In this document: positions 18,338 to 27,885 of the stretch, piece after piece
Layout: every line of letters starts with the position of its first letter
How positions within the stretch are numbered: position 1 is the stretch's first letter
NCBI GenBank assembly: GCA_934089275.1
Contig: CAKOJJ010000004.1
Coordinates: 1 to 64,000 of the forward strand
Reading direction: 5' to 3'
DNA length: 64,000 nt
Source of the DNA: an uncultured Bacilli bacterium
GTDB lineage: Bacteria > Bacillota_I > Bacilli_A > RF39 > UBA660
Program-made: the position numbers and the translations under genes
Notes under the pieces: generated by a model
What the model saw: the letters and a program-made list of their open reading frames with translations, nothing else
Told to the model about the DNA's origin: nothing
The model's database searches: none

Positions 18338-19171
18338 CTACTCCCATAACAATATCATTTTGTTTAATATCAATTCTTTATTTAAATTAAATTTAAATTC
18401 ATTTTGTATTTGTTCAATTAATTTTATTCTCTTAGCTAAGATTAATATATCATTTGTATCAACACTTACTAATATTTTATCAATCATATTTTTATCACAA
18501 GTAAGGCGTTTTAATAAATAATCATATTTTATTATATACACTTTTCTTAATATATCAAGTATAGTTTCAATCTCAACTCTTTCTTTTTTAGCAATATTTT
18601 TTATTTGATTCATCAAAACGTACTTTTTAGTAGAATTCAGTTTAAACGCTAAATCTAATGTTTCATCAACAAGTAGATATTGTTCATCATTAACACTTAA
18701 TAAATCTTGCAAACTTTCATAAGGATAAATAAGTTTAAAAATCTCGCATCTACTTTTAATAGTTGGTAGCATCTTAGAAATACTAGTTGTTATAAAAAAG
18801 CCAACAATATTTTTTTCAGGTTCTTCCAAAAATTTAAGAATTTTATTTGAAGCTGATATATTTAGTTTTTCAGCACTTTTTATTATATATATAGAATAGC
18901 TTCCCATAACTGATGTTGTTGAAAATGAATCTAATATATTTTCAATTTGTACAACTTTAATATCCTTACCATCTGGTTCAACCGTAATTAAATCCGGAAA
19001 ATTATTGTTATCAATTAAATTATCAAATTCATGATTAGTAATAACCTTCAAAATATTTAAAACATCATCATATGCCTTTTCTATATTATTTGTCTCAAAC
19101 AAAAAAGCATGAGAATTTTTTTTCTCAAGGAATGATTTTTCTATGTTATCAATAATTGCTTCTTTGTTCAT
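18338..19171 (-). CDS. holB: DNA polymerase III delta-prime subunit
   Basis: This clamp-loader subunit of about 277 residues has the AAA+ fold. Its segments HAFLFETNN, VVQIENILDSFS, IYIIKSAEKLNISASNKILKFLEEP and IKSRCEIF match delta-prime. The Walker A lysine loop is degenerate, as expected for the non-hydrolysing subunit. The ATG at 19171 follows GGTG at suitable spacing; earlier ATG, GTG and TTG codons lie in the same frame. Confidence 0.9.
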   Translation of the reverse strand: MNKEAIIDNIEKSFLEKKNSHAFLFETNNIEKAYDDVLNILKVITNHEFDNLIDNNNFPDLITVEPDGKDIKVVQIENILDSFSTTSVMGSYSIYIIKSAEKLNISASNKILKFLEEPEKNIVGFFITTSISKMLPTIKSRCEIFKLIYPYESLQDLLSVNDEQYLLVDETLDLAFKLNSTKKYVLMNQIKNIAKKERVEIETILDILRKVYIIKYDYLLKRLTCDKNMIDKILVSVDTNDILILAKRIKLIEQIQNEFKFNLNKELILNKMILLWE

Positions 19172-19176
19172 ATTCA

Positions 19177-19365
19177 TCACCAATAAAATTTATAGGCAAG
19201 TATTCCATATATAATCAATCCAGGAAATCCTAAAATTGATGTTATAATTAAACTAAAATAATTGATTGGAACATAATAACCTATTTTAACCAATATAATA
19301 TTTAAACTATAAATTGTAATTGTTGAAAACACAAAGTTTTTTAACAATTTTTTTATTACTTTCAT
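19177..19365 (-). CDS. bofA: BofA, pro-sigma-K processing inhibitor
   Basis: The 62-residue protein consists of two hydrophobic segments. The second part carries the BofA signature VPIN followed by ILGFPGLII. BofA inhibits the SpoIVFB protease that activates sigma-K in the mother cell. Its place after recR is the same as in Bacillus. The N-terminal transmembrane helix is shorter than in the 87-residue Bacillus protein. Confidence 0.85.
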   Translation of the reverse strand: MKVIKKLLKNFVFSTITIYSLNIILVKIGYYVPINYFSLIITSILGFPGLIIYGILAYKFYW

Positions 19366-19403
19366 GTTATCACCATATTACAATATATTTTAATATAGTT
19401 ATT

Positions 19404-20000
19404 TTATGATACTTCTTTTCTATCTAGAAGAGCTTGATCTAATGTTAGTGCATCAAGATAGTCAAGTTCCACTCCCATTGGAATTCCATAAGATAATCTA
19501 GTTATCTTAACATTTTTATCTTCTAATATTTTTTTGATATACAAAGTTGTTGTTTTTCCTTCAATAGAAGATTTTAACGCAACAATTACTTCTGCGTTTT
19601 CAACGCCTTCCAACCTTTTAACTAAACCAGATAAATTGATATCTTCTGGATAAATACCATCCATTGGAGATATAAGTCCATTCAATACATGATATTTTCC
19701 ATTGAAGCTTCCAGATTTTTCAAACATAAATACACTTTTATAATCTTCAACAACACATATAAGATCATCACGTCGATGTTCATTTGCACAAATATAACAT
19801 TCGTCTTGATCAGTTAAATGTCCACAAATTTTACATCTATGCAATTTGCTTTTGCATTCCTTAATCGCATTTACAAAGTTATCAATATCTTCATCGCTTA
19901 ATTCTAGTAAAGCTAAAGCATTTCTTTCAGCACTTTTTTCTCCAACGCCTGGTAATTTTTTAAATGACTCGATTACATTATTTAAACTACTTGGATACAT
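19404..20000 (-). CDS. recR: recombination protein RecR
   Basis: The 198-residue protein has the helix-hairpin-helix LPGVGEKSAERNAL (about 15-28), a C4 zinc finger (CKICGHLTDQDECYIC, about 56-71), and a Toprim domain beginning ICVVEDYKSVFMFE. RecR acts with RecF and RecO in RecA loading. It starts 2 bp after the ebfC stop, in the dnaX-ebfC-recR operon. Confidence 0.96.
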   Translation of the reverse strand: MYPSSLNNVIESFKKLPGVGEKSAERNALALLELSDEDIDNFVNAIKECKSKLHRCKICGHLTDQDECYICANEHRRDDLICVVEDYKSVFMFEKSGSFNGKYHVLNGLISPMDGIYPEDINLSGLVKRLEGVENAEVIVALKSSIEGKTTTLYIKKILEDKNVKITRLSYGIPMGVELDYLDALTLDQALLDRKEVS

Positions 20001-20001
20001 A

Positions 20002-20301
20002 TTAAATCAAACCACCAAGTTGTTTACCATAAACGCCAAGCTTTGATTCAACATCACGTTCAATTTTAGAAATAGCATCATTGAAAGCTATCTTTATCAT
20101 ATCTTCTAAAATATCTATATCTTCAACATCAAACTTTTCCATATTTTTAAACTTAACGTTTTTTAATTTTTTATCTCCGCTTAATACAACTTCAACTAAT
20201 TCTGAACTACCTGTATATTCAGTAGAATAAATTTCTTGTTGTTTTCTTTCTATATCTTTTTGCATTCTTTGGGCTTGTGCCATTAAATTATTCATATTCA
20301 T
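20002..20301 (-). CDS. YbaB/EbfC nucleoid-associated protein
   Basis: The 99-residue protein has the N-terminal helix NLMAQAQRMQKDIERKQQEI and the strands YTGSSELVEVVLSGDKKLKNV of the YbaB/EbfC DNA-binding family, called YaaK in Bacillus. It lies between dnaX and recR, its standard position. A GGAGAA site precedes the ATG. Confidence 0.93.
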   Translation of the reverse strand: MNMNNLMAQAQRMQKDIERKQQEIYSTEYTGSSELVEVVLSGDKKLKNVKFKNMEKFDVEDIDILEDMIKIAFNDAISKIERDVESKLGVYGKQLGGLI

Positions 20302-20312
20302 AATATTTTCTC

Positions 20313-21896
20313 CTATTCCATATTTACATTATTTGAACCAAATATACTTTCAGCCAACTGACATGAATTATCATCTTTATTTATATAAATGGTTTCATCT
20401 ATTAATTCATACTTTTTATCTTTATCATATGTTGATAAAAATTCTTTCCACTCTTGTTCATTTAAAAATAAAAATTTATATTCCTTATTTAAAACTTTTT
20501 TAAACTGAATTTCAAGTTCATGTAGTTTTTTATTTCCAATTATTTTTGTGCTTTCACTTTTTGTTACAAGTAAAGCATAATCATTAGATACAATTTGAGG
20601 AATTGAATTCTTAACAATTGTTTTAAATTCTTTTAAATCGTTATTATCTAAGTACGTATAAAATTCTTTCCATGATTCCATAAATGCAAGCTTATTTTCT
20701 TTACTTGCTGATACTAAGGTATTGTTTATTCTCGTATCAATAAATTCTTTTGTTACTTTATAATAACTAGAATCATTTGTTGTTAACATCTCATTTACGT
20801 CAACTTTAGTGTCTTTTGAAATTATTTCCCGGGAAATAATTTGATTAATATCACGACTGCTTAAATTTACTTCATCATCATTTATAAATGATACTAACTC
20901 TAACTCCAACATCAAGAATCCATTCGAGTTAGAATTAAGTTTTCCTAATAAATCATTAAGTGAATTAATTATTTTTTTCAATTGTTTAAAAGCATTGTTA
21001 CTTACATTTTTTTGTTTTAAGGCAATAGCTTTATTCAAAAAGTATTCAATCATTTTATCAAGCAATAGCTTAATATCAATACCACATTTTTTTATATCTG
21101 ATAATTTTGTTAATAAATCATCTAAATTGTTATGAAGAATAGCAACATATAATCCTTCAATATCATCATCCGTAATCGTTCCATAGTTTTGTTTTAAAAC
21201 ATCTATATTTATTTCTTCACTAATCTTTGATAATTGATCCAAAATACTTAATGCATCTCTCATACAGCCATCTGATAAGAATGCAATTTCTGCCAAAGCA
21301 TCATCTTCACTTTTTATATTTTCTTCTTCACATATTTTTTTCAAATGTTCCGTTATTTCATTCTTATCTATTCTTTGAAAATCAAATCTTTGGCATCTTG
21401 ATAAAACTGTAATTGGAACTTTTTGAATTTCTGTTGTAGCTAATATGAAAATAACATTGTGAGGTGGTTCTTCAAGTGTTTTTAAAAAAGCATTCCAAGC
21501 ACTTGTTGATAACATATGTACCTCATCTATTATATATATTTTATATTTGCTATTAGTTGGAGCAATATTCACCGAATCAACTATATTTCTAATATCATCG
21601 ACGCTATTGTTACTTGCTGCATCTAGTTCAATTATATCTGGACTTTGATTAAAATTTTTGCAGTTTTCACATTCACCACAAGAAATACCATTTTGTGGAT
21701 TCAAACAATTTAGTGCTCGTGCAAATATTTTTGCTGTACTTGTTTTACCTGTCCCTCTTGGTCCAGTAAATATATATGCATGAGCTATTTTATCATTAAT
21801 AATAGAATTCACTAATATTTTTTTTATAGAATCTTGACCAACCAAATGATTAAAATCAGCTGGTCTATATTTTCTGTATAACACCTTGTAGTCCAT
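20313..21896 (-). CDS. dnaX: DNA polymerase III gamma/tau subunit
   Basis: The 527-residue clamp-loader ATPase has Walker A GPRGTGKTSTAK (about 45-56), a zinc module (CLNPQNGISCGECENC), Walker B IIDEVHML, and sensor 1 ATTEIQKVP. A shortened C-terminal tau part follows. The gene contains a perfect Noc-binding palindrome in its coding sequence (20821-20840). tadA and the SRP RNA lie upstream. Confidence 0.95.
   Translation of the reverse strand: MDYKVLYRKYRPADFNHLVGQDSIKKILVNSIINDKIAHAYIFTGPRGTGKTSTAKIFARALNCLNPQNGISCGECENCKNFNQSPDIIELDAASNNSVDDIRNIVDSVNIAPTNSKYKIYIIDEVHMLSTSAWNAFLKTLEEPPHNVIFILATTEIQKVPITVLSRCQRFDFQRIDKNEITEHLKKICEEENIKSEDDALAEIAFLSDGCMRDALSILDQLSKISEEINIDVLKQNYGTITDDDIEGLYVAILHNNLDDLLTKLSDIKKCGIDIKLLLDKMIEYFLNKAIALKQKNVSNNAFKQLKKIINSLNDLLGKLNSNSNGFLMLELELVSFINDDEVNLSSRDINQIISREIISKDTKVDVNEMLTTNDSSYYKVTKEFIDTRINNTLVSASKENKLAFMESWKEFYTYLDNNDLKEFKTIVKNSIPQIVSNDYALLVTKSESTKIIGNKKLHELEIQFKKVLNKEYKFLFLNEQEWKEFLSTYDKDKKYELIDETIYINKDDNSCQLAESIFGSNNVNME
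20821..20840. promoter_or_regulatory. Noc-binding site (NBS) inside dnaX
   Basis: The core ATTTCCCGGGAAAT (20824-20837) is identical to the Bacillus Noc-binding consensus as I know it, and it is extended to a 20-bp perfect palindrome. This match is in a very AT-rich genome where CCCGGG is rare, and the window encodes a Noc-type protein. Confidence 0.75.
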
Positions 21897-21931
21897 AAGC
21901 TTTCACCTGTATAAATTATATCATATTAGTT

Positions 21932-22345
21932 TTATCTCTTACAATTATCTTTAAAAAATTGTGTCAATAAATCCTTATATTTTAGAGATTTATTGTCAAC
22001 ATCTTGTATAATACATTTGTTCGTTTTGTTATATATTTTTTTATTTTCATTTCTAGGTATCAAATAATAAATATTTTTTATTCGAGCTTCTTTAATAACA
22101 TTCATGCACATATCACATGGTTCAAGCGTAACATAAAGATCACAGTCAAACAATCTAAAATCTTTTAATCTTTTATTAGCCTTGCTTATTGCCATAATCT
22201 CAGCATGATTTATTGTTAAATGTTTTTGCATGCGACTATTATGAGCTTTAGAAATTATTTTATCATTTTTTACTATAAAAGCAGCAATTGGAACATCATT
22301 ATATTTTAAAGATTTTAAAGATTCTTTTATTAGTTTATCTATCAT
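21932..22345 (-). CDS. tadA: tRNA-specific adenosine deaminase TadA
   Basis: The 137-residue zinc deaminase has the HAE motif in NHAEIMAI and the PCDMC motif in LEPCDMCMNVI. TadA converts A34 to inosine in tRNA-Arg. The ATG at 22345 follows GGAGG; a 21-codon in-frame extension would run into the SRP RNA gene and is rejected. Position between dnaX and the SRP RNA matches Bacillus. At 137 residues it is shorter than usual. Confidence 0.85.
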   Translation of the reverse strand: MIDKLIKESLKSLKYNDVPIAAFIVKNDKIISKAHNSRMQKHLTINHAEIMAISKANKRLKDFRLFDCDLYVTLEPCDMCMNVIKEARIKNIYYLIPRNENKKIYNKTNKCIIQDVDNKSLKYKDLLTQFFKDNCKR

Positions 22346-22391
22346 AATTACCTCCAAAAAAATGTTGAAAACTTTATATATATTTAAATAT

Positions 22392-22469
22392 AAAAAAAGC
22401 ACACACAATTAGAGGCTGTTATGGCTGCTGTATTCCTACTCTGACCAAATTCCAACATAATTGTTGTGC
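22392..22469 (-). ncRNA. ffs: small signal recognition particle RNA (4.5S-like)
   Basis: The RNA contains GGTCAG followed by AGTAGGAATAC with a GGAA tetraloop and GCAGCC, the conserved Ffh-binding helix 8. The 5' end GCACAACAATTA pairs with TAATTGTGTGTGC at the 3' end, followed by seven T. At about 78 nt it is the short form seen in Mollicutes. The gene lies next to tadA and dnaX, as scr does in Bacillus. Confidence 0.9.
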
Positions 22470-22475
22470 AAATTA

Positions 22476-22504
22476 ATTATAGCAAAAAAGATAACATATA
22501 ACAA
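22476..22504 (-). promoter_or_regulatory. promoter of the SRP RNA
   Basis: On the minus strand TTGTTA and TATAAT are separated by 17 bp, and the -10 lies 7 bp before the RNA's paired 5' end. Confidence 0.85.
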
Positions 22505-22516
22505 GATAAAATGAGT

Positions 22517-22537
22517 GTACAAATTTTTAAAATTTGT
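22517..22537. repeat. left copy of repeat flanking the parS cluster
   Basis: GTACAAATTTTTAAAATTTGT recurs as CAAATTTTTAAAATTTGTAC at 23451-23470, so the parS cluster is bracketed by near-inverted copies. It is AT-rich and could arise by chance, but the GTAC ends sit on opposite sides. A shorter form lies in the promoter spacer at 53237. Confidence 0.5.
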
Positions 22538-22566
22538 TATTTTATTTAATTAATCTATATAATCAA

Positions 22567-23412
22567 TGTTTCACGTGAAACATATTAGCCTAAACGTATA
22601 AGCTTAATGAAGTTTAAGCAATTATTTAATATATATTTAAATATAGCACTAAATTTAAAATTAACGTTTTATATGTTTAAATAATAAACTTTAAATCTTA
22701 TTGATATATTTTATATTTTTATAAAAAAAAACAGTAATGTTTCACGTGAAACATTACAAAATTTTACAAATAGAAACAGTTAAATAATAATTGATAGTAA
22801 AAAACAGGTTGAATATTAGATAATTTATTATTTTTTACATGCTATGTTTCTCGTGAAACATAATTTAATTTATATTGTATTATAATTTCTATAATCGTAA
22901 TTTCTTATTTTGATATTATATTTGTTATTTTTTCATTTAATTCAATGTTTCACGTGAAACATTGAATTATTTTAAGGATGTTTATGAAATAACCATCTAC
23001 TTTTATTGTAAAAACTAAAATAAATATTATAATTTCATAAATATGTTTCACGTGAAACATATTTATTATATATATAAATCGCATTTTATTTTAAATTAAC
23101 AACTTATTTTATATTGAATTATTAAATATATATAAGTACATCAAATCAAAAAGCATATATATTTTAATGTTTCACGTGAAACATTAAAATAAAATTAATT
23201 ACTATCTCTTATTATTACAAAAAAATAGTAAAAATATAGTTATTAAAGCAATGTTTCACGTGAAACATTGCTTTATTCGTACAAATTACGAGTAATTATT
23301 AATAATTCTATATGCTAAAGTTAATTTTAAAATTTTTTAATATTTATTTTATAGCTTCCACACATATACATAATTCGCCACGTTTCTGAATTTATATGTT
23401 TCACGTGAAACA
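22567..23412. repeat. cluster of eight parS sites in a gene-free stretch
   Basis: Between the SRP RNA promoter and the gyrA stop (22505-23513) no gene is visible. The 16-bp palindrome TGTTTCACGTGAAACA, the canonical parS of the ParB/Spo0J family, occurs perfectly at 22567, 22738, 22946, 23044, 23168, 23252 and 23397, and with one mismatch (TCTCGT centre) at 22845. Spacings are 84-171 bp. Most copies are extended by further perfect palindromic arms of differing sequence: 1, 4, 2, 8, 7, 8, 8 and 7 bp, in map order. The stretch should be the ParB loading centre for chromosome segregation, about 8-9 kb from oriC. Confidence 0.93.
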
Positions 23413-23450
23413 TATAAATAAAGTTATTAATATAAATTTAAATTAATATG

Positions 23451-23470
23451 CAAATTTTTAAAATTTGTAC
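23451..23470. repeat. right copy of repeat flanking the parS cluster
   Basis: This is the partner of the copy at 22517-22537. TGTTGAAAACTTT also occurs just outside each copy (22363-22375 and 23483-23495), so both borders share two elements. Confidence 0.45.
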
Positions 23471-23513
23471 ATCTAAAATATTTGTTGAAAACTTTTGCAT
23501 AAAAAAGAAGAAA

Positions 23514-25958
23514 CTATTCAGCTTCTTCTACTTCATTTTCAGTTTCTTCTTTATCTAAAATACTTATTGTTGAAACATATTGATTATCTTTTAAGTTTAT
23601 AAGTTTTACTCCTTGAGTAACTCTTCCTAATTGAGATATTTGATCAATTCCCATTCTAATTGTCATTCCCGATTCAGTAATCATCAATAAATCTTTTTCA
23701 TTGTTAACAATTTTATGAGCGATCATTTCACCATTTTTATCTGTTACGTTTAAAGCTTTAACTCCTTTGCTTCCACGCTTAGTCATACGATATTCGCTTA
23801 TTAAAGTTTTCTTACCATATCCCAATTTAGTAACTATTAATAAATTGTCATCGTCATTTCCAACTTCCATTCCTGTACAAGAATATTGTCCATCAAGATT
23901 AATACCCTTAACTCCACTAGCAGTTCTACCCATTGGACGAATCTCGTTTTCATTAAATACAACCATACGACCTGAAGTAGATCCTAAGATAACTTTATTA
24001 TTTCCGTCAGAAACCTTTACATCAATTAGTTCATCATCATCTTTTAATGATATAGCTATTTTTCCTGACGTACGTATGTTCGAATACTCCTCTACTGACG
24101 TTTTCTTTACTAATCCATTCTTAGTAGCAAACATTAAATACTTACTATCATGTTCATTACTAATGCTTATAATTGAATTAATTTTCTCGCCCTTTTCAAT
24201 TTGTAATAGATTTATGATCGGAAGTCCCTTGGCTTGTCTACTATATTCAGGGATTTCATAACCTTTTATACGATATACTTTACCTTTGTCCGTAAAGAAT
24301 AAAATATAATCATGAGTTGATGCATTAACCAAATACTTAACGTAATCTTCCTCATTAGTAGTCATCCCTTTAATTCCTACACCGCCACGATGTTGAGATT
24401 TAAATGTAGATGATGCACATCTCTTGATATATCCCTTATCAGAAATAGTAACAATTATATCTTCTTGAGGAATTAATGATTCATCTTCAATATAATCAAT
24501 AGCAGTCATATCAATACTTGTTCTTCTATCATCAGCATATTTTGCCTTAATTTCAAGAAGTTCTTTCTTAATTATTTCTAATACTTTTTGCTCACTCGCA
24601 AGTATTTCTCTTAATTCTTTAATTTGTTCAATTAAATCAGCAAGTTCATTTTCAATTTTATCTCTTTCAAGACCTGTTAATCTACGTAGTTTTAATTCTA
24701 GAATAGCATTTGCTTGAATTTCATCAAATCCAAATCTTTGAATTAATTTTTCTCTTGCAATTACATCTGTTTCTGCTTCTTTAATAATTTTAATAACTTC
24801 ATCAATATTATCAAGAGCAATCTTATAGCCTTCTAAAATATGAACTCTTTCTTCTTTTTTCTTTAAGTCAAATTTAGTTCTTCTAATTATAACTTCTTTT
24901 TGGAAATCAATATATTTTGAAATAATTTCTTTAATGTTCAAAACTTTTGGAGTTCCATTATCAATCATCAAGAAAATAATACCAAATGTTGATTGTAATT
25001 GAGTATGTTTATATAAATTGTTCAAAACTACTTGAGGATTTGCTTCTTTTTTAAGAGTAATGATAATATTTACTCCTTTTTCAAGACTTGTTGCATCATG
25101 ATAATCAGCGATTCCTTCTAAAGTCTTATCTCTAACTAATTCACCTATTCTAGTTTTTAGATCAAATGTATTAATTCCATAAGGAAGCTCAGTAATAACA
25201 ATTCTATTTTTACCATTGTCCTCTTCTATTTCGGCCTTGCAACGAATTGTAATAGTTCCTCGACCAGTTTCATATGCCTTTTTAATACCACTGTTACCTA
25301 AGATAATACCACCAGTTGGAAAATCTGGTCCTTTTAGTTTTTCCATTATTTCTGGAATAGTTATCTCATGATTATCGATATAAGCAACGCATCCATCAAT
25401 TACTTCTCCTAAATTATGAGGAGGAATATTTGTTGCCATACCAACAGCAATTCCCATCGTTCCATTTACTAAGATATTTGGAAATCTTGATGGTAAAACT
25501 TCAGGTTCAACCTCAGTTTCATCAAAGTTAGGAATCATATTAACAGTCTCTTTATTTAAATCACGAAGTAATTCAAGTGATATTTTTGCTAGACGAGATT
25601 CTGTATAACGCATTGCTGCTGCTCCATCACCATCCATGTTACCGAAGTTACCATGTCCATCAATTAACATGTGTCTATAACTAAAATCTTGAGCCATTCT
25701 AACCATAGCTTCATATATAGAAGAATCTCCATGTGGATGATATTTTCCCATAACATCACCAACAACACGCGCACATTTACGATATTGCTTATCTGGTGTA
25801 TAACCATTTTCATACATTGAATAAAGAATTCTTCTGTGAACTGGTTTTAATCCATCTCTTAAATCTGGTAAAGCTCTGGCAACGATTACACTCATTGAAT
25901 AGTCAAGAAATGATTCTTGAACTTCTTTAACTATATTATTTTGATTAACCTTATCCAT
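23514..25958 (-). CDS. gyrA: DNA gyrase subunit A
   Basis: The 814-residue subunit breaks and rejoins DNA. The N-terminal part has ARALPDLRDGLKPVHRRI and the catalytic tyrosine in AAAMRYTESRLAKI (about residue 122). The quinolone-resistance region HPHGDSSIYEAM keeps the wild-type Ser and Glu positions. The C-terminal half has the six-bladed beta-pinwheel with the GyrA box QHRGGVG. AGGAGG precedes the ATG. It forms an operon with gyrB, 10 bp upstream. Confidence 0.97.
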   Translation of the reverse strand: MDKVNQNNIVKEVQESFLDYSMSVIVARALPDLRDGLKPVHRRILYSMYENGYTPDKQYRKCARVVGDVMGKYHPHGDSSIYEAMVRMAQDFSYRHMLIDGHGNFGNMDGDGAAAMRYTESRLAKISLELLRDLNKETVNMIPNFDETEVEPEVLPSRFPNILVNGTMGIAVGMATNIPPHNLGEVIDGCVAYIDNHEITIPEIMEKLKGPDFPTGGIILGNSGIKKAYETGRGTITIRCKAEIEEDNGKNRIVITELPYGINTFDLKTRIGELVRDKTLEGIADYHDATSLEKGVNIIITLKKEANPQVVLNNLYKHTQLQSTFGIIFLMIDNGTPKVLNIKEIISKYIDFQKEVIIRRTKFDLKKKEERVHILEGYKIALDNIDEVIKIIKEAETDVIAREKLIQRFGFDEIQANAILELKLRRLTGLERDKIENELADLIEQIKELREILASEQKVLEIIKKELLEIKAKYADDRRTSIDMTAIDYIEDESLIPQEDIIVTISDKGYIKRCASSTFKSQHRGGVGIKGMTTNEEDYVKYLVNASTHDYILFFTDKGKVYRIKGYEIPEYSRQAKGLPIINLLQIEKGEKINSIISISNEHDSKYLMFATKNGLVKKTSVEEYSNIRTSGKIAISLKDDDELIDVKVSDGNNKVILGSTSGRMVVFNENEIRPMGRTASGVKGINLDGQYSCTGMEVGNDDDNLLIVTKLGYGKKTLISEYRMTKRGSKGVKALNVTDKNGEMIAHKIVNNEKDLLMITESGMTIRMGIDQISQLGRVTQGVKLINLKDNQYVSTISILDKEETENEVEEAE

Positions 25959-25968
25959 ACCTTACCTC

Positions 25969-27885
25969 CTATATATCCAAGTTTTGAACAAAATGAGCAT
26001 TTTCTTCAATAAATTTTCTTCTTGGTTCTACATCTTCGCCCATAAGTGTTTCAAAAACTTTATCCGCAGCTACTAAGTCATCAACTGTAATTTGTCTTAA
26101 TATACGGTTTTCTTTTGACATTGTTGTTTCCTTTAATTCGCTGGCATTCATTTCACCTAAACCTTTAAATCTTTGAACTTCATAACTCTTACCATTTAAA
26201 GATTCAACATATTCATTATACTCATTATCATCAAGTACATATTTTATTGTTTTTCCACAAGTTACCTTATATAAAGGTGGTGTTGCAGAATAAACATGTC
26301 CTGCTTCTACTATTGGTTTAAAGAATCTATAGAATAATGTTAATAAAAGAATTCTAATATGAGATCCATCGACATCGGCATCGGTCATGATAATTATTTT
26401 ATCGTATCTTAACTTAGATAAATCGAATTCATCGCCAATACCAGTACCAAAAGCAGTAATAATAGTTCTAATTTCAGCATTTTCAAGAGCTCTATCAAGT
26501 CTTGCTTTTTCTACATTTAATATTTTACCTCTTAAAGGCAGGATAGCTTGAGTCATTGAATCCCTACCAGTTTTTGCACTACCACCGGCAGAATCTCCCT
26601 CGACTAAGAAGATTTCACATTCACTTCTATCTTTACTCTTGCAATCAGCTAATTTTCCCATAAATCCAGGTAAATCTAAATCAGTTTTTCTTCTTGTAAC
26701 CTCACGTGCTTTCTTAGCTGCCATTCTTGCTCGAGATGCAACGATACATTTTTCCAAAATTGTTCTAGCATTATCTGGATTTTCCATCAAGAATCTCTCA
26801 AATCCTTTAGAGAAAACACTATCGGCTAACTTTCTAACTTCTGAATTTCCAAGTCTTCCTTTAGTTTGACCTTCAAATTGAGGATTAGGATGCTTACATG
26901 AAATGATCATTGTAAGTCCTTCTTTAACGTCATCACCAGTCAAACTTTCATCTTTTTCCTTTAACATATTAGTTTTTCTTGCGTAATTGTTGATAACTCT
27001 TGTTAAAGCACGTCTTACTCCCTCTTCATGAGTTCCACCATCATGAGTATTTATGTTGTTAACAAAAGAATAAATATTATCTTGATAAGAAGTATTATAT
27101 TGCATTGCAACCTCAAAGAACACTCCCTCTTCTTCTCCATCAAGATGAATAATTTGATCATGAATTGGTGTTTTATTTTGATTTAAAAATTTAACATATT
27201 CAGAAATTCCACCTTCATAAAGGAAAGTTTCTCCAGTTGTATCTTCGTCATCTCTATCATCACGAATATTTATTGATAATCCCTTGTTTAAGAAAGCAAG
27301 TTCTCTTATTCTTACCTTTAATGTTTCATAATCATAAACATCTGTATCAAAAATTGTTGGATCTGGTTTAAAAGTAACTGTAGTTCCTGTACGATGTGGT
27401 TCACATTCACCTATTACATGTAATGGTTCTTTAGTATGTCCACCATTTTCAAAACGAATGTAGTTTATTTTACCATCTTTATAAACTCTTACTTCACACC
27501 AGCTTGATAAAGCGTTAACTACACTGGCACCTACTCCATGTAATCCTCCAGATACCTTGTATCCGCCTCCACCAAATTTTCCACCAGCATGTAATACAGT
27601 ATAAACTGTTTCTACTGTAGAAATATGAGTTTTTGGATGTATGTCTACAGGAATTCCTCTTCCATCATCCTTAACTGTGATTGAATTATCTTTATTTATT
27701 ACAACCTCTATATTTTTACAATATCCAGCTAAAGCTTCATCTATTGCATTATCAACAATTTCCCATACAAGATGATGAAGTCCTTTAACATCTGTTGTAC
27801 CAATATACATACCAGGTCTTTTTCTTACGGCTTCAAGTCCCTCTAAAACTTGAATATCCGATGCATCATAATGTTCGCTATTCAT
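25969..27885 (-). CDS. gyrB: DNA gyrase subunit B
   Basis: The 638-residue ATPase subunit has the GHKL N-box WEIVDNAIDEALAG, DDGRGIPV, and GGLHGVGASVVNALS. The Toprim motifs EGDSAGGSAK and MTDADVDGSHI and the C-terminal QRFKGLGEMN follow. The ATG at 27885 has AAGGAGGG upstream, so the 8-codon longer frame is not used. Its start overlaps the end of recF by 8 bp. Confidence 0.97.
   Translation of the reverse strand: MNSEHYDASDIQVLEGLEAVRKRPGMYIGTTDVKGLHHLVWEIVDNAIDEALAGYCKNIEVVINKDNSITVKDDGRGIPVDIHPKTHISTVETVYTVLHAGGKFGGGGYKVSGGLHGVGASVVNALSSWCEVRVYKDGKINYIRFENGGHTKEPLHVIGECEPHRTGTTVTFKPDPTIFDTDVYDYETLKVRIRELAFLNKGLSINIRDDRDDEDTTGETFLYEGGISEYVKFLNQNKTPIHDQIIHLDGEEEGVFFEVAMQYNTSYQDNIYSFVNNINTHDGGTHEEGVRRALTRVINNYARKTNMLKEKDESLTGDDVKEGLTMIISCKHPNPQFEGQTKGRLGNSEVRKLADSVFSKGFERFLMENPDNARTILEKCIVASRARMAAKKAREVTRRKTDLDLPGFMGKLADCKSKDRSECEIFLVEGDSAGGSAKTGRDSMTQAILPLRGKILNVEKARLDRALENAEIRTIITAFGTGIGDEFDLSKLRYDKIIIMTDADVDGSHIRILLLTLFYRFFKPIVEAGHVYSATPPLYKVTCGKTIKYVLDDNEYNEYVESLNGKSYEVQRFKGLGEMNASELKETTMSKENRILRQITVDDLVAADKVFETLMGEDVEPRRKFIEENAHFVQNLDI

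Noticed and set aside
22346..22408. Longer TadA N-terminus
   Set aside because: The extension would overlap the SRP RNA gene and its terminator.
22567..23412. CRISPR array reading of the regular repeats
   Set aside because: Repeats are 16-bp palindromes identical to parS with uneven spacing of 84-171 bp, no conserved repeat of CRISPR length and no cas genes.
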